A stretch of 64,000 bases of DNA from Halalkalibacter nanhaiisediminis. GTDB lineage: Bacteria; Bacillota; Bacilli; Bacillales; Bacillaceae_D. Below are positions 17,083 to 25,949 of this stretch, piece after piece. The translations under genes were made by a program, and so were the position numbers. Under the pieces are notes generated by a model. It had not been told where the DNA came from, did no database searches, and saw only the letters and a list, made by a program, of their open reading frames with translations. Numbering within the stretch: the first letter of the stretch is position 1; each line of letters starts with the position of its first letter. Location: positions 124,001-188,000 of the forward strand of contig NZ_VLKZ01000002.1 in assembly GCF_007830185.1 (NCBI RefSeq), read 5' to 3'.

Positions 17083-17117
17083 AGAGAAGAAGAGCCCATC
17101 ACTCTTCTTCTCTTTAC
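17083..17117. terminator. Terminator between ypwA and the convergent YwaF-like gene
   Basis: Perfect 12-bp stem AGAGAAGAAGAG / CTCTTCTTCTCT with a 7-nt loop and short T-run. Confidence 0.75.
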
Positions 17118-17146
17118 TGTTTATAAACAAAGAAAAACAACTTAAA

Positions 17147-17860
17147 TCACCATTTCTTTTTATGATGTTTAACATAGAATGGAAAATATAGGATGAAAAA
17201 CATTAGCAGAGCAATGACTTCTAAAAAGAGAATATACCACGGATAAGGTCCAAGAACATCCAAAATACTTGGATTTTCTGGCTTTCGAGCAAGAAACATG
17301 TAGTTTGCCCCTGTAGCGATGTTAACTAAAAAGGCAACTAACGCAAATATATTTAACGCTACAAATGATTTTATCATTGAGCGCAAGGTAATCGTCATCC
17401 GCTCCACCCATACCATATGTAAGATCGCTAAAATAATCGCAAAATGCGCAATAAAGAAATGCAGAAAGCGGTAATGTGGAAAGGTATAGTACAATTCAGG
17501 TGTCACAATCGCTTGAAATGCGCCAGCAAGACCGAAGAAATAGACAATCTCAAAGATGAAGCGCTGCTTGATTAAAAGCATAATCACGCAAAGGTATAAA
17601 CTAATCGTACATAGCTGAAGAGGCAAGTTAAATCTAAGATCCCATTGCCCCACATATATACTCCAAATGATTAAACTAACCTCAGATAAAAATAAGGCAG
17701 CTACAAGTGCCCATCTTCCGTATGTTTTCATCAACGGATGCTTCCGAAAACGATACTGGAACCATAGAAGAATTAAAAATAAAAAAATCGTGATCAAATG
17801 AACTGGTGAAAGAAAAAGCGCTGTTTCTACATAGGATTCACGGGCAAAGATTGAATTCAC
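17147..17860 (-). CDS. YwaF/TIGR02206-type integral membrane protein
   Basis: 237 residues with six to seven transmembrane helices. The segment LRFNLPLQLCTISLYLCVIM (LPLhLC motif) and YFFGLAGAFQAIVTPEL are diagnostic of the TIGR02206/YwaF family of unknown function. A basic C-terminus (KHHKKKW) is cytoplasmic. ATG at 17860; an upstream GAGGAGGGT (in minus orientation) is the ribosome site. Isolated gene on the minus strand. Confidence 0.85.
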   Translation of the reverse strand: MNSIFARESYVETALFLSPVHLITIFLFLILLWFQYRFRKHPLMKTYGRWALVAALFLSEVSLIIWSIYVGQWDLRFNLPLQLCTISLYLCVIMLLIKQRFIFEIVYFFGLAGAFQAIVTPELYYTFPHYRFLHFFIAHFAIILAILHMVWVERMTITLRSMIKSFVALNIFALVAFLVNIATGANYMFLARKPENPSILDVLGPYPWYILFLEVIALLMFFILYFPFYVKHHKKKW

Positions 17861-17880
17861 TAAGTACCCTCCTCAATGTC

Positions 17881-18126
17881 TTACCGTATCACACGTTTAA
17901 GCGAGCGAAGATCTTCATCAACCCCACCAAATAATTGCTCAACTCTTTCACGCGCGTCCTCTACTCCTTTGTTTTAAATAGTGGGAGCTAATTTTTCTAA
18001 CATAAAATCTAGGATTTGCTCGGCTGCAATATAACCTAATTCTTCCCCGCGTTCAACCTCATAATAATACTGTAAATCGTCCATCATTAATTTCTTTTCT
18101 TCCTTTGTAAAATGAATATGCATCAT
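17881..18126 (-). pseudogene. DUF2164 family gene interrupted by an in-frame TAA
   Basis: Read from ATG 18126 (ribosome site GGGAGAG) the frame gives MMHIHFTKEEKKLMMDDLQY, then GYIAAEQILDFMLEKLAPTI, a TAA (17974-17976, codon 51), and continues in the same frame with NKGVEDARERVEQLFGGVDE to a second stop at 17881. The DUF2164 family reads P-I-Y-N-x-G-V-x-D-A at this point, so the TAA replaces the expected Tyr codon: a one-base nonsense mutation. The intact length would be 81, normal for the family. It starts 15 nt after the recombinase gene and was probably cotranscribed with it. Confidence 0.8.
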
Positions 18127-18140
18127 ATAAACTCTCCCTT

Positions 18141-19235
18141 TTACGAATAAGTAAGCTGCTCAATTGCTTGTTCTCTCGCACGGTCTTGAACGTGAGCGTA
18201 TACTTGCGTTGTGGCAATGGACTCGTGCCCAAGTAAGCTTTGAATCGTTAACACGTCAACGCCATTTTCAATCAAAGCTGTTGCAAATGTATGCCTAAGC
18301 TTATGAGCAGTGATTTGTTTGTTTTGAAGCGATGCAATGGTTTGTGAAGCTCGTTTTATTTGTCGTTGAATCATTTTCTGTAACGCATTTAAGCTAACAG
18401 ACTTTATATAGGAACCTTTTTTGAAATCATAACCTATAAATAAGGCATCATCAGGATATTGTGGGCGGGCGTCTTTTGGCAATGAACGTAAATAGTCTTC
18501 GATCATATTGATTGTTTCTGTTGCAAGAGGGATCGTCCGTTCTTTATTCCCTTTTCCGCGAACGGATAATGTTCTTCGCTCAACATTCACTTGCTTAAGT
18601 TTCAAGGAAGAGAGCTCAGAAATACGTAGTCCTGTAGAAATCAATAAATAAAAGACTAGGAAATCACGTGAGTTTAATTTTTCTTGATACATCTTTTGGC
18701 GAAGACTGACATGATGATCCTCGGTTGCTCGAATAGCATTGAGTAACTGTTTTACTTCTTTTTGTGTTAAATAGACAGGTTCTCTTTTACCGAGTTTCGG
18801 TCGTTCCACGCCAACAACTGGATTCGTTGCTGTTAATCCTTCTTTTATCAAATAATCGAAAAGAGACTGGAGAGCTGACAATTTTCGATTAATGGTTCTT
18901 GGTTCATTTTCAACCTCTAAGGCTAGATACGATATGTAATGCTGAATCCCTGCTTTTTCAAGCTGTAAAAAATCTACTAATTGTATGGAAGAAGCTGAGA
19001 ATGCCGGATCGTCTGTGTGACGCTTGACATACGAAAAGAAAAAATAGAAATCATAAATGTAACGCTGAATCGTAGATGGTGAATAACCAAGTGACATTCG
19101 GCTTACTAAATAGTCTTGTATAAAAGAAGGAAGTTCATTCGCTTTTTTATATGTAGAAAAAAGCTGAGCTTTATGTGTAGAAGTTGTATTTTCAATGCTT
19201 GTTTGAATGTGGTTTAATTTTGCAAATAACGACAT
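18141..19235 (-). CDS. Tyrosine recombinase/integrase (XerC/XerD-like)
   Basis: 364 residues. N-terminal SAM-like core-binding domain (about 45-135) and a catalytic domain with all residues: Arg in STGLRISELSSL, Lys in RGKGNKERTIPL, HxLRH in TAHKLRHTFATAL, His in LLGHESIATTQVYAHV and the nucleophile Tyr in that last motif. It is longer than XerC/XerD (about 300) owing to an N-terminal extension, so it is probably a mobile-element or accessory recombinase rather than the housekeeping pair. Start ATG 19235 is set by GAGAGGTG. An unusual 15-bp inverted repeat lies in its leader, and a DUF2164 gene (broken) follows. No element ends or cargo are evident. Confidence 0.88.
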   Translation of the reverse strand: MSLFAKLNHIQTSIENTTSTHKAQLFSTYKKANELPSFIQDYLVSRMSLGYSPSTIQRYIYDFYFFFSYVKRHTDDPAFSASSIQLVDFLQLEKAGIQHYISYLALEVENEPRTINRKLSALQSLFDYLIKEGLTATNPVVGVERPKLGKREPVYLTQKEVKQLLNAIRATEDHHVSLRQKMYQEKLNSRDFLVFYLLISTGLRISELSSLKLKQVNVERRTLSVRGKGNKERTIPLATETINMIEDYLRSLPKDARPQYPDDALFIGYDFKKGSYIKSVSLNALQKMIQRQIKRASQTIASLQNKQITAHKLRHTFATALIENGVDVLTIQSLLGHESIATTQVYAHVQDRAREQAIEQLTYS

Positions 19236-19269
19236 ATGATTCACCTCTCTATTAGTTTAACGCAAAATT

Positions 19270-19303
19270 AACGTTCTGTGAAATTGATATTTCACGGAAC
19301 GTT
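19270..19303. repeat. 15-bp inverted repeat upstream of the recombinase gene
   Basis: AACGTTCTGTGAAAT and ATTTCACGGAACGTT form arms with a single G-T mismatch around TGAT. There is no T-run on the plus side; on the minus side AATTTTG follows, in the leader of the recombinase gene. It could be an operator, an attenuator or a recombinase binding site. Confidence 0.7.
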
Positions 19304-19439
19304 AAAAGGTAGAGAAAAATAAGTGAAGTTGTATTGTTTGATTTACCCATTTGGCTGTAATACAATACCACAATAATACTTAGTAACACGAAATGTATCC
19401 TTCATTTATAAGGGATAAAAGTTTAATAGGAGGGTAAAT

Positions 19440-20480
19440 ATGAACACGAATCAAACGAACAATAAAAGTAAAAAACAAATTAGCGATATTCCTTTATCCG
19501 TTTTAGATCTTTCTCCAATCATTGAAGGGGGAACGATAAAAGAATCATTTAAAAACACACTTGATCTTGCTCAGTATGTTGAAAAATGGGGATACAATCG
19601 CTTTTGGTTAGCCGAACACCATAATATGCCTGGCATTGCTAGTTCAGCAACGTCTGTGTTGATAGCTCACGTTGCAGGAGGGACTTCGAAAATTCGTGTT
19701 GGTTCTGGTGGGATTATGTTACCAAACCATGCTCCATTAGTAATCGCTGAACAATTCGGTACACTGGAAACACTTTATCCTGGGCGTATTGATCTTGGTC
19801 TTGGACGAGCACCTGGAACGGATCAAAATACTGTTATTGCTCTACGAAGAGATGCACGCGCAGGTCAAGATTTTCCTGAAGACTTAGCAGAATTAAAATC
19901 ATTTTTTGCCCCACTTTCAGAATCCATGTATCGTGGTTTAGTTCGTGCGGTTCCTGGCGAAGATTTAAATATTCCTATTTGGTTACTTGGTTCAAGTGGA
20001 TTTAGTGCTCAATTAGCTGGCGAACTCGGTTTACCTTTTGCTTTTGCCAGTCATTTTTCGCCAGATAATACTTTAGGAGCCTTGCAAGTGTATCGTGACC
20101 ATTTCAAACCTTCGGAAGTGTTAGATAAGCCATATGCAATGGTGGGAGTAAATGTCATTGCTGCAGAGACAGATGAAAAAGCACAATGGTTAGCTACTTC
20201 TTTCCAGCAGCAATTTTTAAATCTCGTTCGCGGACGTCCAGGCCAGTTGCAGCCACCAGTAGAAAGCATGAATGAGCTTTGGACAGAGGGTGAGCGACAT
20301 GCTGTTGAGCAACAGCTTCGTTCTTCCATTGTTGGAAACCCCGAAACGGTAAAAGGAAAATTACAAGCCTTTTTAGATGCTACGCAAGCAGATGAATTTA
20401 TGATTAATACACATGTATACGATCATCAAGAACGTTTGAAGTCGTATGAGCTAGTAAGTGAACTGGTTAAAGAAAAATAA
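19440..20480 (+). CDS. LLM-class flavin-dependent oxidoreductase (MsnO8 type)
   Basis: 346 residues. Bacterial luciferase-like TIM barrel: LSVLDLSPI near the N-terminus (after a polar 15-residue lead), [40 protein letters not shown] and [15 protein letters not shown]. These segments place it with the YceB/YvbT type flavin (FMN) monooxygenase-like proteins. Substrate unknown. AGGAGGG precedes ATG 19440. Single gene with a bidirectional terminator towards yeiH. Confidence 0.9.
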   Translation: MNTNQTNNKSKKQISDIPLSVLDLSPIIEGGTIKESFKNTLDLAQYVEKWGYNRFWLAEHHNMPGIASSATSVLIAHVAGGTSKIRVGSGGIMLPNHAPLVIAEQFGTLETLYPGRIDLGLGRAPGTDQNTVIALRRDARAGQDFPEDLAELKSFFAPLSESMYRGLVRAVPGEDLNIPIWLLGSSGFSAQLAGELGLPFAFASHFSPDNTLGALQVYRDHFKPSEVLDKPYAMVGVNVIAAETDEKAQWLATSFQQQFLNLVRGRPGQLQPPVESMNELWTEGERHAVEQQLRSSIVGNPETVKGKLQAFLDATQADEFMINTHVYDHQERLKSYELVSELVKEK

Positions 20481-20485
20481 ACAAG

Positions 20486-20519
20486 AAAAGGAGCTGACAG
20501 ATAAAAATCAGCTCCTTTT
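20486..20519. terminator. Bidirectional terminator between LLM oxidoreductase and yeiH
   Basis: Perfect 12-bp stem AAAAGGAGCTGA / TCAGCTCCTTTT with a 10-nt loop; A and T runs are part of the arms. Confidence 0.85.
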
Positions 20520-20525
20520 GCTATT

Positions 20526-21548
20526 CTAGACAAGATCCAATAAATGAATTAAAGCAAAACCTAATACAGACAATAAAATCGAACCAATAAGCGCTGCAGC
20601 AAATGTCCGTAATCCAAGTTGTCTAAACGTAGTCATATTGACACTTAAACCAAGACCAGCCATCGCCATTGCAATTAAGACATAAGAGAGTGAAACAAGC
20701 AGCTCTGCGATCGTTGACGGAATCAACTCAAATGAATGCACGGCACTCATTATTAGAAACCCGACGATAAACCAAGGAACTGGAATCAACCTCCATGTAC
20801 CCTTTTCATCGGAACTATTTTTCTGTAATTCAGTGTGGTTGATCCATATTCCTATCACAATCGCTACTGGTACGAGCAATGCCACTCGTGTTAATTTAAC
20901 AATAACGGCCGTATCAACCGCTTGATTACCTCCTGGTGCAGCCGCTGCAATTACATGCGCTAATTCATGTAAAGTTGCCCCTGAAAAAATTCCATACCCA
21001 TTTGCTGAGAGACCAATAAAGGGGAACATAAGCGTATACATGATGGTAAACATTGTTCCAAGTATCGCAACAGTTGCGGCTCCTATGGCAATTTCCTCAT
21101 CTTTCGCTTTTATTTGTGGTGCGATAGCTACAACAGCTGCAGCCCCGCAAATGGCGGTCCCACATGCTGTTAAAATCCCAAGCCTTTTCTCTACTTTAAA
21201 TAGTTTTGTTAATAAAAACACTACAATCAACGTAAAAAAGAGACTAACACTCGCAATGATAAACACATCTGCGCCAGCTTGAAAAATAGCAAAAAGATCA
21301 AGCCGCATACCCAGTAAAATGATTCCAACTCGTAAAAGCTTTTTACTAGAAAAATTGGTCCCTGGTGCTAGTTGATTAGGTAGGCCGATCGAAGCCCTCC
21401 ATATCATCCCGATCATAATAGCAAGAACTAATTCACCAGTTATATTCAGAAAAGGGAGGTCAGCCAAGTACTTTGCTATAATAGCTATTCCCAGTGTAAG
21501 CATGATTCCAAGGGTGAAATATAGATAATTTTTGTATCTGTCTTCCAT
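20526..21548 (-). CDS. yeiH: YeiH family (UPF0324) putative sulfate exporter membrane protein
   Basis: 340 residues with about ten membrane segments. Family marks include LVLAIMIGMIWR, LLRVGIILLGMRLDL, GILTACGTAICGAAAVVAIA and SGATLHELAHVIAAA. The family (Pfam Cons_hypoth698) is annotated as possible sulfate or sulfonate exporter on thin evidence. The divergent LysR-type gene is the usual partner and probable regulator. ATG 21548; regulatory sites are expected in the 150-nt divergent intergenic region. Confidence 0.9.
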   Translation of the reverse strand: MEDRYKNYLYFTLGIMLTLGIAIIAKYLADLPFLNITGELVLAIMIGMIWRASIGLPNQLAPGTNFSSKKLLRVGIILLGMRLDLFAIFQAGADVFIIASVSLFFTLIVVFLLTKLFKVEKRLGILTACGTAICGAAAVVAIAPQIKAKDEEIAIGAATVAILGTMFTIMYTLMFPFIGLSANGYGIFSGATLHELAHVIAAAAPGGNQAVDTAVIVKLTRVALLVPVAIVIGIWINHTELQKNSSDEKGTWRLIPVPWFIVGFLIMSAVHSFELIPSTIAELLVSLSYVLIAMAMAGLGLSVNMTTFRQLGLRTFAAALIGSILLSVLGFALIHLLDLV

Positions 21549-21636
21549 TGCTCATCACTCCGTACATGTGTCATTTCTCGTTGTTTTCTTTTTTACTATA
21601 ATGACGATTCAACAATAAGTAAAATACATATTTGTA

Positions 21637-21663
21637 ATCATAATCATTTGAAAAACTTATGAT
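21637..21663. promoter_or_regulatory. Dyad ATCATAA-N13-TTATGAT in the yeiH/lysR intergenic region
   Basis: Seven-base perfect inverted arms 36 bases before the LysR gene start. LysR proteins bind dyads in divergent promoters, so this is a plausible recognition site. Confidence 0.4.
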
Positions 21664-21698
21664 AAAATAAAAGAAGCATGGAAGGAGACAAACTCGTC

Positions 21699-22589
21699 AT
21701 GATTGATCATTTGAAAATTTTTGTAACAGTAGTTGAACAACGTCATTTTTCAAGGGCAGCGAGCTTACTGAATCTTTCGCAACCAAATGTAAGCTTACAT
21801 ATACGAAATCTTGAAAACGAGCTAGATACGACTCTTTTTATTCGCTCACCTAAAAAAGTAACGGTCACAGAAGCAGGAGAAATTCTTTATATCCGCGCCA
21901 AAAAAATGTTAGAGCTTTACGAAGAAGCAAAGCAGGAGCTTAATGCCCAAAAACATACCGTTCAAGGAACATTAAAAGTTGGAGCAAGCTTTACAATCGG
22001 AGAGTATATCTTACCAAGAATGCTAGGGGCATTTGCTCAAGAATATCCACTAGTAAAAGTAGAAGTAATGGTAGGCAATACGGAAGAAATTATTGAGAAG
22101 GCACGTTTAAACGAGCTTGATATTGGCCTGATAGAGGGGGAAGTGACACAAAAAGAAGTGAAAGCAGAACCCTTTATGCAAGATGAAATGATTATTATAG
22201 CTCCTCTTACTCATCCTTTGGCGCAACTACGTACGGTTAAGCCTGATATGCTACAAGATCAAGTCTGGATTTGGCGAGAAAGCGGTTCAGGAACGCGCGC
22301 TTATAGTGATCAATTAATGGCTAATTTACAGCTTAATGTAGCACATTTCTTTATCTTTAGTAGTAGTCAAGGAATAAAGGAAGCCGTCTCAGCAGGGCTA
22401 GGGATTGCGATGATTTCTAAATTAACTGTTCGTAAAGAATTGGAAGCAGGCGACATCAAGCGAATAAATATCCAGAATCGTACCTTTACGAGAAACCTTT
22501 CGATTATACAAGGAAATGAAGGATTTCACTCAAATGCACGTGAGCTATTCATTGATAAGATTTTGAATGCGGAAGAGAGAGGCACTTAA
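21699..22589 (+). CDS. LysR-family transcriptional regulator (YeiE/CysL-like)
   Basis: 296 residues. N-terminal winged helix-turn-helix (HLKIFVTVVEQRHFSRAASL then LNLSQPNVSLHIRNLENEL) and a C-terminal periplasmic-binding-type effector domain. The protein resembles CysL/YwfK and YeiE, regulators found beside yeiH homologues and tied to sulfur metabolism in B. subtilis. Start ATG 21699 has AAGGAG 11 bases upstream; an in-frame ATG at 21678 overlaps the ribosome site and would add seven odd residues. Confidence 0.9.
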   Translation: MIDHLKIFVTVVEQRHFSRAASLLNLSQPNVSLHIRNLENELDTTLFIRSPKKVTVTEAGEILYIRAKKMLELYEEAKQELNAQKHTVQGTLKVGASFTIGEYILPRMLGAFAQEYPLVKVEVMVGNTEEIIEKARLNELDIGLIEGEVTQKEVKAEPFMQDEMIIIAPLTHPLAQLRTVKPDMLQDQVWIWRESGSGTRAYSDQLMANLQLNVAHFFIFSSSQGIKEAVSAGLGIAMISKLTVRKELEAGDIKRINIQNRTFTRNLSIIQGNEGFHSNARELFIDKILNAEERGT

Positions 22590-22725
22590 TAAAACAAATT
22601 ACAAGAAGAGTTGGCATAAAACTTACTTGTTTATATTGTGCAGGATTTAGCCATAAAAGAGTCGAAAGAGTGTCTATTAAGAAAGCGGATACAAGATTTC
22701 GCAATCATGAAGGAGGAACTAAAAA

Positions 22726-23907
22726 ATGAGAGAAGTTGTTATTGTTAGTGCCGTACGCACACCAGTTGGAACGTTTGGAGGAGCATTATCGTCTGTATCG
22801 GCGGTAGATTTAGGAGTGGTCGCAACAAAAGAAGCGATCGCTCGTGCTGGGATACAGCCAGAGCAAATCGATGAAGTATTAATCGGAAATATTTTATCAG
22901 CAGGGTTAGGCCAAAACGTCGCTCGACAAGTGGCGATCTATGCAGGACTTCCACAAACGACGCCTGCACTTGCTATTAATAAACTCTGTGGATCAGGCTT
23001 ACGGACAGTGAGTATGGGAGCTCAGTTTATCGCATTAGGTGATGCGGATGTCATTTTAGCTGGTGGAATTGAAAGCATGAGTAATGCTCCGTACGTACTA
23101 CCTAAAGCACGCTGGGGACAACGTATGGGTAACGGGGAGTTAATTGATATGATGATTTATGATGCTTTAACGGATAAATTTAATGATTATCATATGGGAA
23201 TGACTGCAGAAAATATTGCTGAGAAATGGGAGTTAACTCGCGAAATGCAGGACGAATTTGCATTACGTAGTCAACAAAGAGCAGAAGCAGCCCAAAAAGA
23301 AGGGCGTTTCCAAGCTGAAATCGTTCCTGTTGAGATTCCTCAACGAAAAGGCGAACCAATTATTGTCGATACAGATGAACATCCAAAACACAGAATGACA
23401 ATGGAAAAACTATCCAAATTGAGACCAGCTTTTAAAAATGACGGGACCGTAACGGCTGGAAATGCTTCAGGCATTAATGATGGTGCTGCTATGGTTGTTT
23501 TAATGGCCAAGGAAAAAGCTGAAGAGCTTGGCATTACACCACTTGCAACGATTAAATCATACGGAAATGCAGCATTGGATCCAAGCATTATGGGCTATGG
23601 ACCTGTGCCAGCTACTAAGAAGGCACTTGAACGTGCTGGGATGACTGTTAAAGATTTAGATCTTATTGAAGCGAATGAAGCATTCGCAGCACAGTCTCTT
23701 GCTGTTGTAAAAGATTTAGGTCTAGATCCTGATAAAGTAAACGTGAACGGAGGAGCAATTGCACTAGGTCACCCCGTAGGTGCGTCAGGAACACGCGTTC
23801 TAGTTACGCTTTTATATGAAATGGAGCGACGGGATGCCAAGCACGGACTAGCAACGCTTTGTATTGGTGGAGGTCAAGGAACAGCCTTAATTGTTGAACG
23901 TCCATAA
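22726..23907 (+). CDS. Acetyl-CoA C-acetyltransferase (thiolase)
   Basis: 393 residues, the full length of biosynthetic thiolases. The acyl-accepting Cys88 is in [11 protein letters not shown]; the other active residues are in [25 protein letters not shown] and [10 protein letters not shown]. It condenses two acetyl-CoA (or cleaves acetoacetyl-CoA). The next gene is an SDR reductase of the FabG/PhaB type, so the pair could make 3-hydroxybutyryl-CoA, as in polyhydroxybutyrate synthesis, but no phaC is in view. AAGGAGGAAC precedes ATG 22726. Confidence 0.93.
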   Translation: MREVVIVSAVRTPVGTFGGALSSVSAVDLGVVATKEAIARAGIQPEQIDEVLIGNILSAGLGQNVARQVAIYAGLPQTTPALAINKLCGSGLRTVSMGAQFIALGDADVILAGGIESMSNAPYVLPKARWGQRMGNGELIDMMIYDALTDKFNDYHMGMTAENIAEKWELTREMQDEFALRSQQRAEAAQKEGRFQAEIVPVEIPQRKGEPIIVDTDEHPKHRMTMEKLSKLRPAFKNDGTVTAGNASGINDGAAMVVLMAKEKAEELGITPLATIKSYGNAALDPSIMGYGPVPATKKALERAGMTVKDLDLIEANEAFAAQSLAVVKDLGLDPDKVNVNGGAIALGHPVGASGTRVLVTLLYEMERRDAKHGLATLCIGGGQGTALIVERP

Positions 23908-23985
23908 GTAAGAGAAATAGTAAAGTACATACATGTCAAATGTCTAGTTGTATTAGCTTTTGTCATGATGTGAGGAGGATTTCAA

Positions 23986-24726
23986 TTGAGACTACAGGAT
24001 AAAGTAGCGATTATTACAGGAGCAGGTCAAGGAATTGGTCAAGCAACTGCATTGAAGTTTGCAGCTGAGGGAGCCAAGGTTGTGATTTCTGATATGAATG
24101 AAGCAGCTATAGAGGATACGGTTGCTGCTGTAAAAGAGAAGGGTGCTGAAGCTATTGGACTGCTTGTCAATGTAACCAAACGAGCAGACGTGAAACAACT
24201 AATGAAGAAGACGGTCGAAACCTTTGGTCGCATTGATATCGTTATAAACAATGCTGGCATTACAGCAGATGCGCAGTTGTTGAAAATGACAGATGAAGAG
24301 TGGGATCGCGTTATTGATGTAAATTTAAAAGGCGTATTTCTTGTATCTCAAGAAGCAGCAGCAATCATGAAGATGCAAAATAGCGGTGTGATTTTAAATG
24401 CCTCTTCTGTTGTTGGTTCATACGGTAATTTTGGGCAAACGAACTATGCTGCCACGAAATGGGGAGTAAACGGGATGACGAAAACATGGGCGAAGGAATT
24501 AGGGCGTTACAATATTCGTGTGAACGCTATTGCTCCAGGTTTTATCCTTACCCCCATGACAGAAAAAATGCCTGAAAAGGTCTTAACAATCATGAAAGAT
24601 AAAGCCGTTTTAAAGGACCTTGGAACTCCAGAAGACATCGCTAACGGATATGCCTTTCTTGCATCTGATGAAGCGAGGTTTATCACTGGGACGATTTTAA
24701 GTATTGATGGTGGCGTAGTTTTGTAA
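23986..24726 (+). CDS. SDR-family 3-oxoacyl-ACP / acetoacetyl-CoA reductase (FabG/PhaB-like)
   Basis: 246 residues. Classical short-chain dehydrogenase: TGAGQGIGQATA (cofactor motif), NNAG, catalytic Ser in ASSVVGSYG and YxxxK in NYAATKWGVNG, PG motif in AIAPGFILTPM. Translation starts at TTG 23986 with GAGGAGGA seven bases upstream. It follows the thiolase gene after 78 nt, with no terminator between, so both are probably expressed together. Acetoacetyl-CoA as substrate is inferred from that neighbour. Confidence 0.88.
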   Translation: MRLQDKVAIITGAGQGIGQATALKFAAEGAKVVISDMNEAAIEDTVAAVKEKGAEAIGLLVNVTKRADVKQLMKKTVETFGRIDIVINNAGITADAQLLKMTDEEWDRVIDVNLKGVFLVSQEAAAIMKMQNSGVILNASSVVGSYGNFGQTNYAATKWGVNGMTKTWAKELGRYNIRVNAIAPGFILTPMTEKMPEKVLTIMKDKAVLKDLGTPEDIANGYAFLASDEARFITGTILSIDGGVVL

Positions 24727-24850
24727 TGGTTGAATTGAGACTAGCTTTATAAAAAGCTTGTTTTTCACCTGAAACACAAGTTAAACGGAGCAAAATTTCC
24801 GCATGAGTCAAATATAGAGATCAAATCCCCCAAAAAGGGTAAACTAATTA

Positions 24851-24886
24851 AAACAGGCTATTTCATTGCATATAGCCTGTTTTATT
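24851..24886 (+). terminator. Terminator after the thiolase-reductase pair
   Basis: AAAACAGGCTAT pairs with ATAGCCTGTTTT (10-nt loop), then ATTATT. Confidence 0.8.
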
Positions 24887-24989
24887 ATTCTAACACAACG
24901 AACTACCTACCTCTAAATGTTTATAAATTTACGAAAAAGGGTATAAGATTCTGTTAAGAAAGTATAATTGATTGGAAGTGAAAAAGAGA

Positions 24990-25949
24990 ATGATCACGTT
25001 TCAAAATGTATCAAAAGCTTACCCAGATGGGACACAAGCTGTTCAGCAATTTAATTTAACAGTAGCAGAAGGAGAATTTTTTGTCTTAATTGGTCCATCT
25101 GGCTGTGGGAAAACAACGACGCTGAAAATGGTGAATCGTCTTATTGAACCAACTGATGGAACCATTGAAATGAATGGAAAACCTATTTCATCAATAAATA
25201 TCCACGAACTGCGTTGGAACATTGGCTATGTTCTTCAACAAATTGCGCTATTTCCTAATATGACAGTGGCAGAAAATATTTCAGTCGTGCCTGAAATGAT
25301 GAAATGGTCAAAAGAATTGATAGAAGCACGTGTCAATGAATTACTAGAAATGGTTGGACTTGAACCATCACAATTTCGCGAGCGGAAACCTTCTGAGCTC
25401 TCAGGTGGTCAACAACAGCGAATTGGTGTTGCGAGAGCACTAGCTGCCAATCCTGACATTTTATTAATGGACGAGCCTTTTAGTGCATTAGACCCGATTA
25501 GTAGAGAACAGCTTCAAGAAGATATTATAAATCTCAAAAAAAACATTAAGAAAACCATCATTTTTGTCACTCATGACATGGATGAAGCATTAAAGCTTGG
25601 AGACCGTATTTGTATGATGAGAGAGGGTAAAATTGTCCAAGTAGGCACACCAGAAGAACTCCTTTCAAGTCCGAAAGATGAGTTTGTTGCGACTTTTATC
25701 GGTGATCGCAAGCATACGATTGTTGATAAGTCAACCGTAAACATGGTGATGAAATCAATTGACAATGTTCAAGCTGAAATAAATGAACAGTCAGCTATTA
25801 TCCCTATAACAGCCACACTTGATGAAGCTTTTATACAACTTTCTACATCAGAGGATACAATTCTTTATGTAGAAGACGAACAGCAAATTGTTGGGACAGT
25901 TTCGTACAAAGAATTAGCCCAACTTGCTGTTAAAGGAGGAGTGAATTAA
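24990..25949 (+). CDS. Osmoprotectant ABC transporter ATP-binding protein (OpuBA/OpuCA-like)
   Basis: 319 residues. Walker A GPSGCGKTTTLKMVN, Q-loop, signature SGGQQQRIGVARAL, Walker B ILLMDEPFSALDP and switch His are intact. The C-terminal tail (about 240-319) is a reduced CBS-type region (IPITATLDEAFIQL, EQQIVGTVSYKELA), shorter than in OpuBA/OpuCA of B. subtilis (about 380 residues, paired CBS). Imports betaine, choline, carnitine or similar solutes. Start ATG 24990; GGAAGTG is the modest ribosome site. Overlaps the next gene by 1 nt (TAATG). Confidence 0.88.
   Translation: MITFQNVSKAYPDGTQAVQQFNLTVAEGEFFVLIGPSGCGKTTTLKMVNRLIEPTDGTIEMNGKPISSINIHELRWNIGYVLQQIALFPNMTVAENISVVPEMMKWSKELIEARVNELLEMVGLEPSQFRERKPSELSGGQQQRIGVARALAANPDILLMDEPFSALDPISREQLQEDIINLKKNIKKTIIFVTHDMDEALKLGDRICMMREGKIVQVGTPEELLSSPKDEFVATFIGDRKHTIVDKSTVNMVMKSIDNVQAEINEQSAIIPITATLDEAFIQLSTSEDTILYVEDEQQIVGTVSYKELAQLAVKGGVN

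Noticed and set aside
18141-19235. Housekeeping XerC or XerD (CodV/RipX)
   Set aside because: The protein has a long N-terminal extension, a mobile-type context and no usual neighbours; it is better called an accessory recombinase.
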